From: Aliiglaciecola sp. 3_MG-2023
Lineage (GTDB): Bacteria; Pseudomonadota; Gammaproteobacteria; Enterobacterales; Alteromonadaceae
DNA: 64,000 nucleotides
Reading direction: 5' to 3'
NCBI RefSeq assembly: GCF_030548205.1
Contig: NZ_JAUORV010000020.1
Location: 43,191-107,190 of the forward strand
Shown here: positions 9,407 through 19,284 of the stretch, one piece after another
Layout: each line of letters starts with the position of its first letter
Position numbering within the stretch: the first letter of the stretch is position 1
The notes under the pieces: model-generated
What the model was told of the DNA's origin: nothing
The model's database searches: none
Seen by the model: only the letters and a program-made list of their open reading frames with translations
Translations under genes and position numbers: made by a program

Positions 9407-10261
9407 ATGAAAAATTTATCTATAGATTTTCTGCGATCATTTGTGACCATCGCACAAACAGGCAGTTATACATTGTGTGCGGAACGGCTTAAACGTACTC
9501 AGCCGGCGATTAGTTTGCAAATCAAAAAACTAGAAGAAGTGGTGGGAGAAAAACTTTTTCTGCGGGAAGGGAATCGACTTACCCTCACGTTAGCCGGCAG
9601 TAAGTTACTTGAGTTTGGCATGAAAATACTGATGCTAAATGATCAAGCAATGGCGGAATTTGGTAAGCCACAAGTCAGTGGTAATATTAAATTAGGCATT
9701 CCTAGTGAATTTTCCACCACTTTAATGCCGAAGATAATTCGCCGCTTTACTCACACCTACCCTGAAGTATCATTAGAAGTCCATTGTGCTTTAAGTAAAG
9801 ATTTGGTGTGTGAACCCCTAAAAAGTCAATTTGATTTGATTCTATCCCTACAGGAACAACCGGATCCCGAACAAGAAGGCTTTATCATTACTGATCAACT
9901 GGTTTGGGTGGGCAGTCAGAGATACGTTAATAAAGTGCCTAACAAGCTACCGATAATTGCCGCTCCTGCGCCTTGTATTTATCGCAAACGGGCAACCCAT
10001 GTATTAGGAAAGTGCAAAAAACAATGGCAAGTTGTGTATACCATCTCAGATCTGAACGGTATTCAAGCGGCCATTAATGAAGACTTAGGCATTACCGTAT
10101 TAGCCAGAAGTACAGTGCCACCAGGTTTATTTGTGTTGCCACCGCAAGCCGATTTACCTGACTTAGGGCACATTGGTGTATGTTTGTTGAATCCTCAAAA
10201 AGTGCGCTCGGAAGCCATTGAATTGTTAGCGAAGGATATGGTTGCTCAGTTGGCGATTTAA
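9407..10261 (+). CDS. LysR-family transcriptional regulator
   Basis: This is a 284-residue LysR regulator with the N-terminal HTH (residues 5-62, with TLCAERLKRTQPAISLQIKKLEE) and a periplasmic-binding-protein-like effector domain. The longer frame opens at 9377, but AAGGAG sits just before the ATG at 9407, which is therefore preferred. It is divergent from glyA and convergent with the M20/TonB operon. Either neighbour could be a target; no operator was recognised. Confidence 0.9.
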   Translation: MKNLSIDFLRSFVTIAQTGSYTLCAERLKRTQPAISLQIKKLEEVVGEKLFLREGNRLTLTLAGSKLLEFGMKILMLNDQAMAEFGKPQVSGNIKLGIPSEFSTTLMPKIIRRFTHTYPEVSLEVHCALSKDLVCEPLKSQFDLILSLQEQPDPEQEGFIITDQLVWVGSQRYVNKVPNKLPIIAAPAPCIYRKRATHVLGKCKKQWQVVYTISDLNGIQAAINEDLGITVLARSTVPPGLFVLPPQADLPDLGHIGVCLLNPQKVRSEAIELLAKDMVAQLAI

Positions 10262-10330
10262 GCTATCAAACTCCATTTTTGATTAAACGGCTGATCAATC
10301 AAACCTGCAAAATCTAGAAACGAACAACCC

Positions 10331-10365
10331 AAAAAGCAGCACCTTAAGGAAAACTTAAGGTGCTG
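10331..10365 (-). terminator. Rho-independent terminator of the M20/TonB operon
   Basis: CAGCACCTTAAG at 10337-10348 and CTTAAGGTGCTG at 10354-10365 form a perfect 12-bp stem with a GAAAA loop. AAAAA at 10331-10335 gives a T-run on the minus strand, so it mainly terminates the leftward M20 operon, and may also stop the convergent LysR transcript. Confidence 0.85.
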
Positions 10366-10431
10366 AAAGTTGCTCTTGGGAGCATACACACGAACACAAT
10401 TAGTTATTGTTATTTATCTATTTCACTGGAA

Positions 10432-12060
10432 TTAAGGTTTGTCCTTAACCGTCGGATATTCCACGCCTAGTTGCTCCATATAAGTGTCATATTTATTGGC
10501 GTCATAATAGTAGGCCCGCATTTTCTCTCGATAACGCTGCATTATCTCCTCGTTTAGCTGGGTTTGAGGCTTATCACCTTTGCGCAAAAGCGACTTATAT
10601 TTAACATCTTTGGTTTGTACTTCAGTAAAGTATTCTGTCACATCATCCATTAAAGCCGGATCAGTAAATAGATCGAGCAGCGTCATGCCGTGGGCTTTCG
10701 CCCCCGCAATAATTCCTTTGTGGGCTATAGGTGTAGCCATCGACACCGCATTAGACCAGTGATGACCGGGCAAATTAGGAATATTAGAGGGGTACAACAT
10801 AAAGATAGTTGGCACACTCCATGAGATATCGCCTACATCGTCAGAGGGGCCACCGGTTGGTACTTTAGGCTTGCGAGGATCACCAATCGGCATCACCTTG
10901 CTATACAAACCAACAGCACTGGCACCAATCTCGGTTTGAACTGCTTTGGCCAAAGTGATGTCTTCAGCAGACCATTGGGGCATACCAACCGCTTTAATGT
11001 TTTCATAAGCACGCAATGCCATAGGTTTATTAAAGTGTCCGGGCCAAGCCGTTCCCATGACGACTGAATCCCAAGAGGTATCGGTCATAAGTGCTGCGCC
11101 TTCGGCAATTTTGTCACCCACTTCCCACAACGCTTTAATGTGGTCGTAGTCCATTTCACGAAAGTAATACCATGCCGTTGCTTTAGATGGCACTACATTA
11201 GGTTGGTCACCACCATCAGCAATCACTGAGTGAATGCGTTGCGCTAAGCGTAAATGCTCTCGACGGTAATTTAGTCCGACGCTCATCAGCTCTACAGCAT
11301 CTAAAGCACTTCTTCCTCGCCAGGGACCACTAGCACTGTGGGCTGACTCACCATAGAAATTATATTGAACTGACACTAAACCTGACATACCCACTTCTCC
11401 GTAGAAAGTGCCAAAACCACTTCCTACATGTGAGTACAAGACCGCATCTACATCATCAAAATACCCGTCACGCACATAATAAGCTTTGGTAGCGAGTTGC
11501 TCTTCAGCCACCCCAGGCCAAAGCATGATTGTGCCTTCTATTTGATGCTCAGACATATAATCCTTAAGGACCAATGCAGCAATAATATTCACCACCTGAC
11601 CTGAATTATGACCTTCACCATGACCAGGAGCTCCATCAACAATGGGGTCATGATAGGCAACACCGGGTTTTTGCGAGCCTTTAGGGATACCATCTAAATC
11701 AGTACCTAGCGCAATAACCGGTTTTCCGCTTCCCCACTTGGCTATCCATGCTGTGGGAATATCAGAGATACCTTTTTCGACTGTAAATCCCTGCTCCGTG
11801 AGAAATTGGGTTAAATAAGCGGAAGTTTCAATTTCTTGAAACCCCAACTCGCCAAAGGAATAGAGGGTGTCATTCATGACTTGCGCTAATTTCTTCTGGC
11901 CTTCAATTTTCGCTGCGATTTGCTCTTTAGCGGCTCGACGCTCACTGTCACTTAAACTCGCAGCCGTACTTTGACTGATAGCGACAACGAAAATTGCCGC
12001 TACTCGCAAAGTTGCCGGTAGGGTGCGGTTCAGAAGTTCTGAGATAAAGCCACCTTTCAT
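10432..12060 (-). CDS. M20-family amidohydrolase, AbgB-like, exported (paralogue 1)
   Basis: This 542-residue protein has a signal peptide (hydrophobic stretch about residues 17-34). It resembles the M20 peptidase/AbgB group, whose best-known member takes part in hydrolysis of p-aminobenzoyl-glutamate. The likely metal-site segments are GTDLDGI (119-125) and GHGEGHNSG (146-154); the glutamate sits where many M20D enzymes have cysteine (HGCGHN). A second conserved patch is GVAEEQLATKAYYVRDGYFD. Its ATG overlaps the stop of the upstream paralogue as TAATG, so the two are translationally coupled. It is last in a four-gene operon with a TonB receptor. The substrate, probably an N-acyl or peptide-like amide, is unknown. 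Confidence 0.88.
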   Translation of the reverse strand: MKGGFISELLNRTLPATLRVAAIFVVAISQSTAASLSDSERRAAKEQIAAKIEGQKKLAQVMNDTLYSFGELGFQEIETSAYLTQFLTEQGFTVEKGISDIPTAWIAKWGSGKPVIALGTDLDGIPKGSQKPGVAYHDPIVDGAPGHGEGHNSGQVVNIIAALVLKDYMSEHQIEGTIMLWPGVAEEQLATKAYYVRDGYFDDVDAVLYSHVGSGFGTFYGEVGMSGLVSVQYNFYGESAHSASGPWRGRSALDAVELMSVGLNYRREHLRLAQRIHSVIADGGDQPNVVPSKATAWYYFREMDYDHIKALWEVGDKIAEGAALMTDTSWDSVVMGTAWPGHFNKPMALRAYENIKAVGMPQWSAEDITLAKAVQTEIGASAVGLYSKVMPIGDPRKPKVPTGGPSDDVGDISWSVPTIFMLYPSNIPNLPGHHWSNAVSMATPIAHKGIIAGAKAHGMTLLDLFTDPALMDDVTEYFTEVQTKDVKYKSLLRKGDKPQTQLNEEIMQRYREKMRAYYYDANKYDTYMEQLGVEYPTVKDKP

Positions 12061-13667
12061 TATTCTTTCACCATTGGATACTCAATACCTAACTGCTCAA
12101 GGTACGTATCGTACTTTTCAGGATCGTAATAAAAAGGTCGCATCTTTTCTCTAAATTCACCCATGATATTCTCATTCAAATGAATTTGTGGCTTATCGGT
12201 ATCACGTAAAAATGATTGATATTTCATATCTTTGGTTTGTACATTGTCGAAATAGTCTTGCACCTCAGCCATCAATTCTGGATCGGTGAATAAATCAATC
12301 ATCGTCATGGCATGTGCTTTAGCACCTGCAACAATCCCCTTGTGAGCAATAGGCGTAGCCATTGCTACTGCGTTGGACCAGTGGTGTCCTTGCAAATTAG
12401 GAATGTTTGAAGGATAAGACAGCCACATTGAAGGCGTTACCCAAGAGATATCTCCCATATCGTCAGAGCCGCCGCCAGTCATTGTTTTAGGATCTGGGGG
12501 GGCAACAACAGGCATTACCTCTGTGGGTAAACCCGTTTGTGGCGCCCCCACTTCTTTTTGCAATGATTTGGCCAGCAAAATATCGTCTTCAGACCACTCA
12601 GGCATACCGACTTTTTGGATATTTTCAAAGGCCCGCATTGCCATAGGTTTATTGTAATGACCAGGCCAAGCCGTTCCCATTACCGTTGAATCCCACGTGG
12701 TGTTAGTCATCAAAGCTGCACCCTGTGCGATTTTGTCACCCACTTCCCAAAGAGCTTTTACGTGTGGGTAGTCTAACTCTCTAAAGTAATACCAAGAAGT
12801 CGCCTTAGAAGGCACTACATTAGGCTGATCGCCACCATCGACCACTACCGAGTGAGTGCGCTGAGCGATGCGTAAATGCTCACGACGATAGTTAATACCC
12901 ACACTCATCAACTCAACGGCATCTAATGCGCTTCTGCCACGCCAAGGTGCACCAGCACTGTGAGCAGACTCACCATAAAAATTATATTGGACTGACACCA
13001 TCCCAGAGAAGAACGGGTTGCCGTAAAACGTACCAAAACGGTTACCTACGTGGGAATACAGTACCGCATCAACATCGTCAAAATAACCTTCACGCACATA
13101 ATAGGCTTTAGTGGCAAGCTGCTCTTCAGCAACACCAGGCCATAACATAATGGTGCCTTCAATATTGTTTTCTGACATATATTCTTTAAGCGCCATAGCA
13201 GCTAATATATTCACCACTTGGCCAGAGTTGTGCCCTTCACCGTGGCCAGGAGCACCTTCAACAATAGGATCATGATAGGCGACACCGGGTTTTTGCGAGG
13301 CTTTGGGAATACCGTCTAAATCGGTTCCCAAGGCAATGACGGGTTTACCGGAACCCCAAGTGGCTACCCATGCCGTTGGAATACCAGCAATGCCCTTTTC
13401 TATTTTAAAGCCTTGTTCAGCTAAATGATTGGTTAGATAGGCTGATGTTTCAAATTCTTGGAAACCTAACTCACCGAAAGAAAAAATCATGTCGTTCATG
13501 ACTTGAGCAAGTTTTGCATTTTTATCGACTGCGGCGGCAACTTGTTGCTTAGCCGTCTCGCGCTGTGCGTCGGTGAAGGTAGTTGCTAAAGTGCATTGAG
13601 AAAAAAATAAGCCAAGCATTGCCATGCCTGCCTTTTTGGAGAGACTTTTTTTAGTGAAACTTAACAT
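12060..13667 (-). CDS. M20-family amidohydrolase, AbgB-like, exported (paralogue 2)
   Basis: This is the second of three tandem paralogues, with the same motifs (GTDLDGIPKASQKPG, GHGEGHNSG, VAEEQLATKAYYVREGYFDD). The frame is open to 13691, but an ATG at 13667 follows GGAG and directly precedes a signal peptide (SLSKKAGMAMLGLFFSQ...), so it is preferred, giving 535 residues. It is more similar to paralogue 1 than to unrelated M20 proteins throughout, indicating tandem duplication. The differences cluster around the segment after EVMP, just before the GGGSDDMGDISW block. Confidence 0.88.
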   Translation of the reverse strand: MLSFTKKSLSKKAGMAMLGLFFSQCTLATTFTDAQRETAKQQVAAAVDKNAKLAQVMNDMIFSFGELGFQEFETSAYLTNHLAEQGFKIEKGIAGIPTAWVATWGSGKPVIALGTDLDGIPKASQKPGVAYHDPIVEGAPGHGEGHNSGQVVNILAAMALKEYMSENNIEGTIMLWPGVAEEQLATKAYYVREGYFDDVDAVLYSHVGNRFGTFYGNPFFSGMVSVQYNFYGESAHSAGAPWRGRSALDAVELMSVGINYRREHLRIAQRTHSVVVDGGDQPNVVPSKATSWYYFRELDYPHVKALWEVGDKIAQGAALMTNTTWDSTVMGTAWPGHYNKPMAMRAFENIQKVGMPEWSEDDILLAKSLQKEVGAPQTGLPTEVMPVVAPPDPKTMTGGGSDDMGDISWVTPSMWLSYPSNIPNLQGHHWSNAVAMATPIAHKGIVAGAKAHAMTMIDLFTDPELMAEVQDYFDNVQTKDMKYQSFLRDTDKPQIHLNENIMGEFREKMRPFYYDPEKYDTYLEQLGIEYPMVKE

Positions 13668-13767
13668 CTTGATATGCTCCGAGACGTTCATTAACTATGA
13701 TCACGGTGACCATTACTTATTCAACGAAAATATGGTGACAGCCAACGACTGCCACCAAATACCTGTA

Positions 13768-15369
13768 CTAAGGGTTTTTAACGGTTGGATATTCGACACC
13801 TAATTGTTCTAAGTAGGTATCGTACTTTTCAGGATCGTAGTAGAACTTTTCCAATTCAGACTTGTAAGTTGCCATTATTTCTTTGTTTAAATGAATGGCA
13901 GGCTTGTCTTGAGGACGCAATAAAGGCGTGTATTTGTCTTCTTTCGTTTGCACGTTCTTATAATAATCCCATGCTTCATCCATCAACGCACTATTGGTCA
14001 ACAAGTCGAATAAATTCAAGGCTTGCGCTTTAGCACCAGCAACAATCCCTTTGTGAGCAATAGGGGTTGCCATAGCAACTGAGTTAGACCAGTTGTGCCC
14101 GGGTAAATTAGGAATATTAGCTGGGTAGCGCAAGGTGATAGTAGGTACTTGCCAAGAAATATCACCAATATCGTCAGAACCGCCACCCGTTAACTTGGCA
14201 GGATCAGGCGGATCGAGTAACGGATTGAGCTCCGTTTTAAGGCCTTCCGGCGCGACACCAATTTCAGTTTGTAACGCTTTAGCCAAAGCGATGTCATCAG
14301 CTGACCACTCAGGCATGCCTACCAATTTGATATTTTCGTAGGCATCTTCAGCAATAGCTTTGTTCATATGTTGTGGCCAAGCTGAACCTAAAACCGTCGA
14401 TGACCAAGAGGTATTACTCATCAGAGATGCCCCTTCTGCCATTTTGTCACCAATTTCCCACAAGGATTTAATATGGGGAAAATCAGTTTCTCTAAAGAAG
14501 TACCAGATACTCGCTTTTTGAGGTACAACATTTGGCTGGTCACCGCCATCTACAATTATAGAGTGGATGCGTTGGGATAAACGCAAATGTTCGCGGCGGT
14601 AATTAATACCCACACTCATTAATTCAACAGCATCTAATGCACTACGGCCACGCCAAGGAGAACCAGCACTGTGCGCAGATTCACCAAAGAAGTCATATTG
14701 CACTGAGACTAAACCGTTTCCTCGTCCAGCTCCCCAGCTCGTACTGAAACTATTGGATACGTGGGAAAACAATACAGCATCAACTTCATCAAAGTAACCG
14801 TCACGGACGTAATAAGCTTTAGTCCCTAACTGCTCTTCGGCCACACCAGGCCAAATTTTAATGGTGCCATCGATATCATTTTTTTCCATGTATTCTTTAA
14901 CGGTTAACGCCGCAAGGATGTTAACCACTTGCCCAGAGTTATGCCCTTCACCATGGCCAGGAGCGCCTTCAACAATAGGATCATGATAAGCCACCCCAGG
15001 CTTCTGAGAAGCCTTGGGGATGCCATCAATATCAGAGCCAAGGGCGATGACGGGACCGCCATCTCCCCAAGTCGCCATCCAAGCTGTTGGAATACCGGAA
15101 ATACCACGCTCTATGGTAAATCCATTGTCTTCTAATATTTTGGTTAGGTATGCAGAGGTTTCAAATTCTTGGAAGCCTAATTCCCCAAAACTGAAGATCA
15201 TATCGTTCATCACCTGCGCTTGCTTAGCTTTAGCACCGACTGCATCAATCAGTGTCATTTTTGCTTCCATACGCTCGACTTGAGACATATCTTCAAAAGC
15301 TGCAGCTGAACCAACAATTGACGTCATAGTTAAGCCAATGATGGCGTTTAAAACGTTGCGTTTAAACAT
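13768..15369 (-). CDS. M20-family amidohydrolase, AbgB-like, exported (paralogue 3)
   Basis: This is the first-transcribed of the three M20 paralogues. The frame is open to 15402, where TAATG overlaps the TonB receptor stop. A better start is the ATG at 15369, which follows AAAGGA and begins a signal peptide (MFKRNVLNAIIGLTMTSIVG). The motifs GSDIDGIPKASQKPG, GHGEGHNSG and VAEEQLGTKAYYVRDGYFDE match its siblings. A 100-base gap separates it from paralogue 2. The operon order, receptor then three exported amidohydrolases, suggests import and periplasmic trimming of an amide-linked substrate. Confidence 0.88.
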   Translation of the reverse strand: MFKRNVLNAIIGLTMTSIVGSAAAFEDMSQVERMEAKMTLIDAVGAKAKQAQVMNDMIFSFGELGFQEFETSAYLTKILEDNGFTIERGISGIPTAWMATWGDGGPVIALGSDIDGIPKASQKPGVAYHDPIVEGAPGHGEGHNSGQVVNILAALTVKEYMEKNDIDGTIKIWPGVAEEQLGTKAYYVRDGYFDEVDAVLFSHVSNSFSTSWGAGRGNGLVSVQYDFFGESAHSAGSPWRGRSALDAVELMSVGINYRREHLRLSQRIHSIIVDGGDQPNVVPQKASIWYFFRETDFPHIKSLWEIGDKMAEGASLMSNTSWSSTVLGSAWPQHMNKAIAEDAYENIKLVGMPEWSADDIALAKALQTEIGVAPEGLKTELNPLLDPPDPAKLTGGGSDDIGDISWQVPTITLRYPANIPNLPGHNWSNSVAMATPIAHKGIVAGAKAQALNLFDLLTNSALMDEAWDYYKNVQTKEDKYTPLLRPQDKPAIHLNKEIMATYKSELEKFYYDPEKYDTYLEQLGVEYPTVKNP

Positions 15370-15401
15370 GCTTTTGTCCTTTTTGATTAGCATTTTATTC
15401 A

Positions 15402-18230
15402 TTACATTTCTACTCGGAAGCCAACTTTAAACTGACGACCCAATACGTCGTACAAACCGCGGTGTGTTTCTAAATAGCCAGGACGGTTTTCAGAACCTTG
15501 AGAAGCAGGAAATGCGACATCTGCCGGATCGGTATCAAAGAGATTGCGGATTGATAGATAAAATTCAGCTTCAGAGTCTTGACTAAAGCTAACTTTTTTA
15601 GCGGCATACAAATCAAAGTAAACTTCACCATCAACACTGTTGTCATTGATTGTGTAGTTAGGCGCAACACTTTCAGGACAACTAGAAGTACACTCAATAT
15701 AAGCATTACTTAACACCCCGTCACTGACACCTCGAGCGGTCAAATCAACCGTGACACCATCTAGGGTATACGTTGCAGAAGCGCGGTATTTCCAATCTGG
15801 TGTACTAGTTGTATTGGCACCAGCAGAATCAACCGCAGTAACACCATTATCGGTGATACTTTCTAAATAATTAGTGGCTAAGAAACGCAGTTTAAAAGCG
15901 CCAGGTGCATCATCAAAAACGTCACCTAAATCGAACGTGTAGGTTAGGTCATAATCAATACCTTTGGCCGTCATAACGTTTAGGTTGTCATACAAAAGGT
16001 TGATGGTTTGTAGCGTACCTGTTTCATCATAAATCATGTTGTCACAGTATTTCTGGACACCAAATTCAACGCAGAATTCCGCGGTATCATCAGCTGATAC
16101 GAAACTAATGATGCCATCGATTTCAACTTCGTAATAATCAATTGCAGCAGAGAAATTTTCTAAGAAGCTAGGACGTAAAATTACACCTATTCCCAAAGAA
16201 TCGGCTTCTTCTGGCGCTACATCAGGGTTTCCTTGCAGGTTTTGAATCATAGGAACTGATGCGCCGTCGATTGTAACAGAGTTACTACGGGCAGTACCTG
16301 CAGCGTAGAGTTCACTCAAGTTAGGCGCACGGATATCGCGTGACTTGGTTAAACGAAATGTTGCTTCTTCGATTGGTTGATAGGTTAAACCCGCTTTCCA
16401 GGTAGTAACACCACCAGAGGTACTGTAATCGGTGTAGCGGACTGCACCATTAAAGTCTAAATCATCCATTAGTGGGATCAACGTTTCAACATAACCTTCG
16501 ATTACATCGTAGTCACCTTCAGTCACTTTGTAGTTACCGTATTTCCAGCCTGATTGATATTGTGACTCGACATAACCATCCATTTCTTCTTTACGGTATT
16601 CAGCACCAAAAGCAACAGAAATTGGACCCGCCCAGCCCTCAAAATCACCGGTACTGAAGTTAACCGCAGCCACATTTTGAATAAATTCTTGTTCACGGCG
16701 CGGACGACCTAATACATAATCCAATGCTTCGTCACTGGCAACACCCACACCTAGACGATTTAATGGAACACAGCCGTTACTGGGGTCAGTTAAAGTAGAA
16801 CGACAAACAACTTCGCCAGTGGAAGAATCAACTACCGCATCGGTTGCCAAAGTTAAACGAGCTGAATTATAGGTTGGGGTCATATGCTCATCGGTCTTGG
16901 TTTTACCGTATTGATAATAAGCATCCCAAGTAAAGTACTTGCCGCCCATCTCAAATTCACCATCAGCACCCAATACAATTCGAGTGGTATCGCGGACGTT
17001 ATTTGCGCCTGATGCAGGCATGTCGACATTACTTGTATTTAAACTAAAGCTCTCTAACCCTTCGTCTGCCATTTGCGTGGCTATTGAATCAGGTAAATAT
17101 GCATTGTCAGCATATATAGTAACGCCTTTAGTGGTCGGATTGATGTAATAAGCTAAGCCTTCATATTCAGCATAAGAACCTTGCAAATACACCTCTGTTT
17201 CGCCAATCATATAACTCAGACGAGCAAATAAATTTTTACGTTCTTCATCGGCTGCTAAAGAGTTCGTGCCGACCATACCCGAAGAAGTATATTGCCAATC
17301 ACCACCTTGCATCCACTGACCTGAAACATCGCCAAAAGCCAGCTGATTAACCGCGCCATCAACGCCAAAATAGGTACCATATAAAGGACCAGAGGCGATC
17401 ATTCCGCCTGGTGTATAATTAGAAATACCAATGCCTTCATCCACTAAGAAGAATGGAGAACCGTCGCTGGTATCAGGATTTATCATCCCAACATAACCTC
17501 TTTCAGCCCAATCTCGCGTCTCATAGTGAATGCCATTTGCAGAGTAGTATTCGCCACTTAATAATAAGTGCCCTGCTCCATCGGCCAATTCAGTACCGTA
17601 GGTTAGTACCACTTTGCCATTTTCTCTATCACTGTAGGTGGTTTCGCCATACTCAACTTGAGATTTAAAACCGGTATATTCTTTATCGAGTATAAAGTTC
17701 ACTACACCACTCACGGCATCTGAGCCATATACAGAGGATGCACCGCCAGTTACCACCTCAACATTTTTGATCAATGCCTGTGGGAAAGTATTGGTATCTA
17801 CCTGACCCGTTGATGCAGACACGACGTTACGCTGACCGTCGAATAACACCAAGGTACGACCGACACCCAAGTTTCTTAAGTTCAATGCTGCGATACCTGA
17901 GGCACCGTTACTCAATGAGCCGGATGATGTAGACGCGGTACTACTGCCGGTAACAGAAGGTAACGTATTAACAAACTCAGCCACACTTCCTGGTGCGTAA
18001 GCATTAATGTCATCTTGTGTCATTATGGTCACGGGTGCTGGCGTGTCATAGCCGTCCCTTGCTACCCGTGAACCTGTAATTTGAATGGATTCTAATTTGT
18101 CATCTTCGCTTAAACTGTCGTATTCACTAGCTGCTTCCTGAGCAAGAGCGGTATTCACTGCCAACATGCTAGAAATCAATGTAGCCAGATAGGTAACTCT
18201 ATGCGTTTTTGATTTAATGGGGCTTTTCAT
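15402..18230 (-). CDS. TonB-dependent outer-membrane receptor (M20 operon)
   Basis: The 942-residue protein has a signal peptide, a TonB-box-like IQITGSRV near residue 50, a plug domain (NLRNLGVGRTLVLFDGQR, EVVTGGASSVYGSDAVSGVVNFIL) and a long beta-barrel ending in RQFKVGFRVEM. It is the large Oar/Sphingomonad-style receptor class common in Alteromonadales. It is the first gene of the operon with three M20 amidohydrolases, so its ligand is probably a peptide or N-acyl compound; this is inference. A long AT-rich region upstream probably holds its promoter. Confidence 0.93.
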   Translation of the reverse strand: MKSPIKSKTHRVTYLATLISSMLAVNTALAQEAASEYDSLSEDDKLESIQITGSRVARDGYDTPAPVTIMTQDDINAYAPGSVAEFVNTLPSVTGSSTASTSSGSLSNGASGIAALNLRNLGVGRTLVLFDGQRNVVSASTGQVDTNTFPQALIKNVEVVTGGASSVYGSDAVSGVVNFILDKEYTGFKSQVEYGETTYSDRENGKVVLTYGTELADGAGHLLLSGEYYSANGIHYETRDWAERGYVGMINPDTSDGSPFFLVDEGIGISNYTPGGMIASGPLYGTYFGVDGAVNQLAFGDVSGQWMQGGDWQYTSSGMVGTNSLAADEERKNLFARLSYMIGETEVYLQGSYAEYEGLAYYINPTTKGVTIYADNAYLPDSIATQMADEGLESFSLNTSNVDMPASGANNVRDTTRIVLGADGEFEMGGKYFTWDAYYQYGKTKTDEHMTPTYNSARLTLATDAVVDSSTGEVVCRSTLTDPSNGCVPLNRLGVGVASDEALDYVLGRPRREQEFIQNVAAVNFSTGDFEGWAGPISVAFGAEYRKEEMDGYVESQYQSGWKYGNYKVTEGDYDVIEGYVETLIPLMDDLDFNGAVRYTDYSTSGGVTTWKAGLTYQPIEEATFRLTKSRDIRAPNLSELYAAGTARSNSVTIDGASVPMIQNLQGNPDVAPEEADSLGIGVILRPSFLENFSAAIDYYEVEIDGIISFVSADDTAEFCVEFGVQKYCDNMIYDETGTLQTINLLYDNLNVMTAKGIDYDLTYTFDLGDVFDDAPGAFKLRFLATNYLESITDNGVTAVDSAGANTTSTPDWKYRASATYTLDGVTVDLTARGVSDGVLSNAYIECTSSCPESVAPNYTINDNSVDGEVYFDLYAAKKVSFSQDSEAEFYLSIRNLFDTDPADVAFPASQGSENRPGYLETHRGLYDVLGRQFKVGFRVEM

Positions 18231-19284
18231 GTGTTCTTCTCCTGTACAAAGGATGTAATAGTTATTTTTATTTGCTGATTTTTTGTGACTTAAAACATAA
18301 ATGCATTTTCACGTCGTTACACTTGCAACGAGTTAAAAGCACAAGTCATACCTAAAACATTGATTTAAAAAATTATTATTGAATTTCTTTGAAGAAGTTA
18401 AATTGAAACAACCTAAAAAGATAAAAAAATATCTTTAATAACAGCAACTTGACAGACATAAAAACATTTTATTTACAGACTGAAACATATAAGATTTTCT
18501 TATTGAAATTTGAGGATTGAGATAAGATTAATTAATATTTTTTAAATTTGATAAAAAAATCTTATGCAAAAATAAACTTCATTTATGCATTTTGAAAACT
18601 CGCACTATTTCGATGCAATGGAATGGAAATACGGATGATAATTATACATTGGAGAATTTTTTAACCCGACCTAAAGTTATAAACATCCTAATTATGACCA
18701 CTTATAATGATATAATTTTCTATATGTCATGATTTTAGAAACATATTGTAATATACAATGAGACTTCCAATATTTTGCTCAACCCTAAACGCCGCGCTTA
18801 CCCTAGCCCATTTTGACCTTCAAGAAAGAGTAAATATGCACTAAAAAGTGAATTTTTATTCAATCATTTCTGCTTTGCACCAAATTGGATGTTTTTTACA
18901 TCATGAAATGTGATTTCAATTTTTTAGTGGTTAACACTTAACATTCATATGAGGTGCGTTGAATAAAGCTCATCTCAAAACAGTTATAACTAAGCCAGAG
19001 TATTTGCATACTAAATTGATATTTGGATTAGTTAGGCGAAAAACCGCTACCTTTTTCCCAAAATAAATCATCGGATGCTCGTTGATTCATACGCTTCATG
19101 GTGACCTCTTAAGGGCTTTTAGCAAGTGAGATAACAAATTCATTTAGATCGTAAAGTTTCTGTAAAGACGCCCCTTACTAATGAACTAAGTAGAACTTAA
19201 CTCTGTCCGAATCGCCATTGTGAGAAATATGACTTCTATGCTCATTACCTCGCTTTTGCCAACAATAATTAATGTGGAGAATCC
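18231..19284. other. 1.05-kb AT-rich intergenic region
   Basis: The region separates divergent transcription units. The left part should hold the TonB receptor promoter and the right part that of the DUF4397 gene. I find no convincing gene. An imperfect long inverted repeat is visible: CACTAAAAAGTGAA at 18839-18852 against TTCAATTTTTTAGTG at 18915-18929. A 23-codon minus-strand frame at 19028-19099 is too short to call. Confidence 0.6.

Noticed and set aside
19028..19099. 23-codon minus-strand frame (MKRMNQRASDDLFWEK...)
   Set aside because: It has AGAGGT before the ATG but at short spacing, and it is too short to distinguish from chance without conservation data.
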